This document shows positions 39,628 through 43,916 of a DNA stretch of 43,916 nt, one piece after another. Every line of letters begins with the position of its first letter. Within the stretch, counting starts at the first letter, position 1. The translations under genes and the position numbers were made by a program. The notes beneath the pieces were generated by a model. The model saw nothing but the letters and a program-made list of their open reading frames with translations, had not been told where the DNA came from and did not search any database. This DNA comes from Chara braunii (Eukaryota > Streptophyta > Charophyceae > Charales > Characeae). The stretch covers positions 1,792,770-1,836,685 of the forward strand of contig BFEA01000326.1 of assembly GCA_003427395.1 (NCBI GenBank), written 5' to 3'.

Positions 39628-39798
39628 CCCATCGTTATCTTCCTTTGACACTCAGTTACTACTCAAGTGTCACTTGATCAAGCGGGTATCTAATATTCAA
39701 GCATTGATCAATCAAGAATCCAGTTGGCATTTTTGACACCTTCAACTCAGCATTCAATCAATTTTCATGCATACTGGACTATCTGAGTTTTGCGCACC

Positions 39799-40270
39799 GG
39801 GTATATTCATCTCATTTTCCACTTTTGTCGCTCTACCACGTGTAAACCAACGACAAAAGTATCTCAACTGTAGCGATTTTTCAAGATAAAAAATATTTGT
39901 CAAGAAACATGAAAATTGGAGGGTTCGTAGACTTGGTCGTAATCTTTCCAAGAAAAATATTAAAAAAATATTAAAAAAATTAATCATGAAATAAATCGCA
40001 CCTGCAATTTGACGCATTTTCATTTTTGCCACACGCTTGGTTCTCCCCACTGTACTACCGATAGCCCTCTTCAGCTTGTGCTACTTGTCCCCCCGAATTT
40101 AGGATGGTGGGGGTAGTGGTGGTTTAACTTTAACAATTTTCTTACGAGGACCACTCCCCCCCTTCCATTGCTTCCAGCCTTGAGAGATCGACGCCAAACG
40201 AAAGAGACTGGCGATATTCAACGAGTGCTAGGTAGTGTCAGCTTACGAAACTTGGTACTAGAGGTGCGTA
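39799..40270. other. right flank, no gene recognised
   Basis: Unrelated to the sequence after copy 1. The minus-strand frame 39,754-40,050 has no recognisable domain and is AT-rich. Confidence 0.35.
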
Positions 40271-40946
40271 GGACAACCACATTTTCTAGTAACGCAATGT
40301 ACTAGTACAATATTTTGAGTGACATTTGGTGTAAGAATTGGCCAGTAAGTAAAGTATCATTGTTGGGTAGTACACTGACATGACTATAGTAAGCAGTAAG
40401 TGGATGACAGATGTGCAAATGTAAGTATGATGGATGTACATAAGTGGGTGACATGCAGCTGGTAGACATTTGCTCCTCTCTAGGAACACGGGCAAATGGT
40501 TTACACATATCAGGGTTTCTTGCTATGCTTGCGGCATGGGTAGTACCCTGGCATGACGATAGTATACACTCAGGTGGAATATTTGTCATATGTGGGTAAA
40601 CAAGAAGGTGGTATCCGTACATTATGCATTTTTTAAAGCTTTGTATTTTTTATTGTTGTGGTATCATTAACTTGACAATAGTTGGTATGTCAGCAGAGAG
40701 TAAAAAGGTCAGGTACTAATAGGTTTGGGATATGCATCCAGGTACGTAGAATGTTGTCATTGTGTACTTAATATATTGGTTGGAATCATACATGACGTTA
40801 GTATACGTGAGTGTTCGCTACATAGGTGAGTGTTATGTAGCTTGATAGGTTAGGGGGAACAATATGTAAGCGAGTATATGTGGGCAGCAAAGTATATAGG
40901 GAAGCATATGTGAGCAAATGGATGTAGGTGGTGGATACTACGTATC

Positions 40947-41191
40947 GATACTTATAGGACGTGCATGAGCAATGGCCCAAGGGATATGTACGAGGTATTC
41001 ACACATCTAACTTTCTTCCTCAACCCAATCTAGATAGGCAAGAGGTACTCATACATTCTAAGGTTGATACATTCACACATCTAACTTTCTTCCTCAACCC
41101 AATCTTGATACTTATAGGACGTGCATGAGCAATGGCCCAACGGATATGTATGAGGTATTCACACATCTAACTTTCTCCCTCAGCCCATTCT
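40947..41191. repeat. 85-bp direct duplication with a partial middle copy
   Basis: GATACTTATAGGACGTGCAT.. to ..CTTCCTCAACCCAATCT occurs at 40,947-41,031 and again at 41,107-41,191 with few changes. The second half alone occurs at 41,066-41,105. Confidence 0.85.
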
Positions 41192-41931
41192 AGAGAGTGA
41201 TGGTCGGGTCGGGGTCTATCTGTGATCAATATGGTGGATTGCTAAGGTTGCATGGCTTCCCATTGCACGTTAGGATTCATCTGGCCTAAATCACAATCAC
41301 AAAGATATTAGTACGACATTATTTTTGGCAGTGGGGGCACGCAAAAATGAGGAAAAAATGAGAGTGGTGTGTACATAAAAGGGCGATACAAACGCAGGTG
41401 GAGCGTTGCACAAAAACATACTTGACCAAAGCAAATAGTTTTTACAAAACAGGCTTCCCCCTTAGTGTAACACAATGTATAGTATATGAACAGNTGTGNA
41501 ATATGCACGTATGTAGGGTATNGGTCGGTANGTAGGTCNTATTCACACATTNTGCTTCTTTTGTAAGCTTAATAATAGTTAATATTTACTTATCCCAAAA
41601 AATGCATTTTCATCGGGTAAGCAAAAAGTCATGGGATGTAGGAAGATGAGAGGCNAGTGCGCACATATGCATATAGGTAGATAGAATCAAGGTAGTGTGA
41701 AGGTAGGCATGCGGGTTTTGTGCACACATCATGCTAATAGTTCATGGATAGGTGGGTGAGTGGTAAATAGGACGATCGGTAGATCAATGGCATGTAGGCA
41801 GAGAGTATATAAGAGAGAACATATAGACAAAACGCATCAATGTTTATAATAGGCATATACAAAGAACACTGGTAATATGTATGGAGTAGTTGACTATTAA
41901 AGTAATTAAATGAGAAAATATAAAAATATAT

Positions 41932-41957
41932 CTATATATATATATATATATATATAT
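41932..41957. repeat. (TA)n microsatellite
   Basis: About 12 TA units. Confidence 0.95.
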
Positions 41958-42511
41958 CGTCACAAACAGAGCTGCTCGGTAAACCGTAGGCAGAGAGAGA
42001 GAGAAGAAGACAACAAACGAGGGGCTGTGACAAACTGTTTCGTCGGAGTTTCACCGACTGATCAGGAGGCTGAAGATTCATCATTCAAAGGGATGGGATA
42101 ATAAATTTTGTATAGTAATTTGTTTGGAATGTATGAATCTATCAAACATATAATTGGTAGAAGTAATCGACTTAGGCAGGGAGTATCCACACAGCATGCC
42201 TTTGTGTATCCTAACAACGGGCAACAAACAAAATTACGCGTCACTGTACCCGTTGAATAGCCCCCGGAGCCCCCGTTGAATCCCTCGTTGAATCTGGAAA
42301 AACGGATTGGGGGCGTTCGGCCTCGTGCACGTGGCCCTATGCGCCCAAACACTAAAACCAGGAAAAAAAATTAAAAAATTAACACCCCCCACCGAGTCCC
42401 AAAACGTACCCAAAAGCCCTTTAAACCACTACGAGCCCCAAATCCTCCTTCCTCCGCCCGCCCCATCCTGTCGCCCGCCCCATCCTACCGCCCCCAAACC
42501 TATCCGAAAGT

Positions 42512-42650
42512 ATGAGTGTGTTTGTAAGTGTCTGTGTGTGCGTGCATGATTGTTGGTATGTGTGTGTGTGTGTGTGTGTATGTATGTGTGTGTGTGCGTG
42601 TGTGTGTGTGTGTGTGTGCTTATGTGTTGTGTGTCTATGTGTGTGTGCAT
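42512..42650. repeat. (TG)n-rich microsatellite
   Basis: Interrupted TG/GTGTGC run. It is followed by T-runs and A-runs to 42,845. Confidence 0.95.
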
Positions 42651-43563
42651 TCGTGTGTTTTTTTTTCCTTTTTTGTTATTAATGTTTTATTTTTGATTTT
42701 TTTTTTTACATAAAGGAAAGTAAAAAAAAAAAAAAAAAAAAGTTGTACATCTTTGAAAGATCAACAACGCTACGTTTTTTATTTATGTTTTTGCCTTTTT
42801 TTTAACCCTAAAAAAAACTCTGTGAAAAAGGAAAAAAAAAAAAACACTAATTTCCTAGGCTACCAGAGTGGCCCGGGGTCACTTGCCCAACCCGAAGATG
42901 AGGTAGCGATATTTATGCAGGTGCATTGATTCCCGTAGAATGGTTGTGTGGAGATAAGTATGTGGGTTGTATCCACACATCATGCTAGTCGTANGTATGT
43001 GGGTGGTGTGGGGTATACATACGCAGACATGCATGCAGGTACGAAGAACGTTGGTAATGTGTAGGCATGTATGCATGTTGCGCCAAACATAATGTGCATA
43101 GGTTGGTGCGGGATACATACATGGAAGGATTGGTGGACGCTCCGTGGCCAGAGAGGATGTAGGAGAGCATGTATGNACATAGATACGTAGGTGGTAGATG
43201 GTATGTAGGCACATGGGTGTAGAAAGTATGTTCGTAGGCACTGTGGACAGAATAGTCAACANAACGGGGGATCCATGTGCGGAGGAAGAGATCANGTGTA
43301 TGAAGATAAGGGGGTTGCATGCAGATATGCATGAATGTTCTTAAAACGCTATGGTGTTCCTTCAAATAAAACACCCGATAATTATCATTGTGTATGGTTT
43401 GCAAAGTGCACCGACACAAGTAGAATACTTGGCGTTTTATTTGGGTGAAGATGATAGTAGTATAAAGGTAGGTTTGCAGGTTATATCAGTGCATCGGGCT
43501 AGTAGTATAGTGTTTGCGGGGTATGTTGTTGGGTAGGTTGCTGGACATTTGGTGGGTAGTTCC

Positions 43564-43622
43564 GTGGAAACTTTGTACGACAAAGTTTCCACCGACCTAC
43601 CCACCGACCTACCCACCGACCT
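43564..43622. repeat. 13-bp perfect hairpin abutting a 12-bp repeat
   Basis: GTGGAAACTTTGT and ACAAAGTTTCCAC (43,564-43,576 and 43,580-43,592) form a perfect stem around the loop ACG. Directly after it come ACCGACCTACCC units (43,591-43,622), 2.7 copies. Confidence 0.85.
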
Positions 43623-43916
43623 ACTAGGCAAATAGTATGTAGGATAACATATACTACCTGGCAAATGTATGCGGTAGATACTGTGTAGGCACACATATGT
43701 AGTAACTATGCGGAGAGGGTATATAGGCAGTNCGAACAATCAAAACCATAGTCAATGGGTAGGTAGGTATGTGTATGCAAAGTTGTATGACAGTCGATCC
43801 ACGTACGTCGTACGGTCNTTCGAACGGCCGCCTTACGAGGGCCGGGAGGAGGGCAGGGGTGCGGTTTGCGGGGCAACGACCGTCGGAGAGGGTGGAAAGA
43901 AAGAGAGAGAGAGGGA

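Larger units (their letters stand above)
27872..39798 (+). mobile_element. 3' LTR (3'-truncated) of the giant element, copy 2
   Basis: From about 28,117 (TATTCACGTTGTCGAGCGC) to 39,798 this repeats 4,350-16,060 in order and orientation. It ends abruptly at TTTTGCGCACC, after which the sequence (GGGTATATTC..) is unlike what follows copy 1. It carries several things copy 1 lacks: 1.7 kb with a minus-strand reading frame (28,650-30,690), about 0.3 kb at 33,913-34,300, and an intact short ORF at 39,206. It lacks the MITE and 294 bases of the right half. The last 1.3 kb of the LTR, with the GTGTGACA end, is not present in the window. Confidence 0.6.
34310..39798 (+). repeat. highly similar right half of the long repeat, copy 2
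   Basis: Counterpart of 10,304-16,060. Single unresolved bases (N) occur at 38,638 and in 39,230-39,400. Between 38,397 and 38,405 copy 2 lacks 294 bases present in copy 1. Confidence 0.85.
40270..43916. repeat. degenerate GTAT/GTAG-rich low-complexity region
   Basis: Most of this stretch is a worn mixture of words like GTATGTAGG, ATATGTGGG, GGTAGGT and CATACATA, with scattered N bases (41,494-41,570, 41,655, 42,994, 43,176, 43,262, 43,295, 43,732, 43,818). The minus-strand Tyr/His/Thr/Pro-rich frames come from the composition. A different, C-rich segment lies at 42,250-42,510. Confidence 0.6.

Noticed and set aside
4348-39809. ATATTCA at 4,348-4,354 and 39,803-39,809 as a target-site duplication
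   Set aside because: Seven AT-rich bases that do not sit directly against matching LTR ends; four unmatched bases would be left over on the right. TATTCACG also precedes the start of copy 2, so chance or shared sequence is likelier.
42429-43739. His/Thr/Tyr-rich minus-strand frames in the right flank
   Set aside because: Products of TG and GTAT low-complexity sequence.
40270-43916. CRISPR-like or regular array in the repetitive right flank
   Set aside because: No constant repeat with unique spacers; only degenerate tetranucleotide-like words and one 85-bp duplication.

Overview
The window is eukaryotic repeat DNA, most likely from the green lineage (a plant or a streptophyte alga). The evidence is: a U6 snRNA 3' half with the plant-type 3' end, present twice in antisense; a primer-binding site complementary to plant tRNA-Asp; and degenerate TTTAGGG-type repeats. 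I see no ordinary host gene, no bacterial operon, no rRNA and no CRISPR array. Genus cannot be read from the sequence alone.

Layout. Positions 1-4,357 hold older repeats: a tRNA-like SINE head on the minus strand, a G-poor pyrimidine tract, four copies of a 'TTTGACCCC..GGGGGTA' motif, and a broken Ty3/Gypsy gag cut off before its zinc knuckle. From 4,358 to about 39,798 lies what I read as one giant, decayed LTR retrotransposon. A long direct repeat occurs at 4,358-16,060 and again at about 28,125-39,798. Between the copies are a tRNA-Asp-like PBS (17,368-17,385), extra ORFs, gag, protease, RT, RNase H and integrase remnants in Ty3/Gypsy order (20,211-25,569), and a polypurine tract (27,856-27,870). 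If PBS and PPT are right, the left LTR runs to 17,363 and has lost its 5' end, the right LTR starts at 27,872 and has lost its 3' end, and a complete LTR would have been about 13 kb. From 39,799 on is unrelated low-complexity flank.

The LTR-like repeats are unusual. Their right halves (10,304-16,060 and 34,310-39,798) are about 90-95% alike by eye; the left halves are much more diverged and differ by large indels. The left halves carry long series of perfect stem-loops whose pairing is kept while the sequence changes, an antisense U6 fragment, 25-bp hairpin repeats, a 49-50-bp minisatellite and remnants of a minus-strand gene. Copy 1 also carries a MITE-like element with TTA target duplications.

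A second unusual feature is a family of short proteins, seen as at least five tandem, partly decayed copies between 16,199 and 19,568, on both sides of the LTR/internal boundary and ahead of gag. I recognise no known family. Two copies are still open and overlap by four bases (ATGA). Their position recalls the extra ORF1 that Ogre/Tat elements carry before gag. The internal domains cannot encode a working polyprotein as they stand: RT is open, but frameshifts, stops and lost catalytic residues interrupt the rest.
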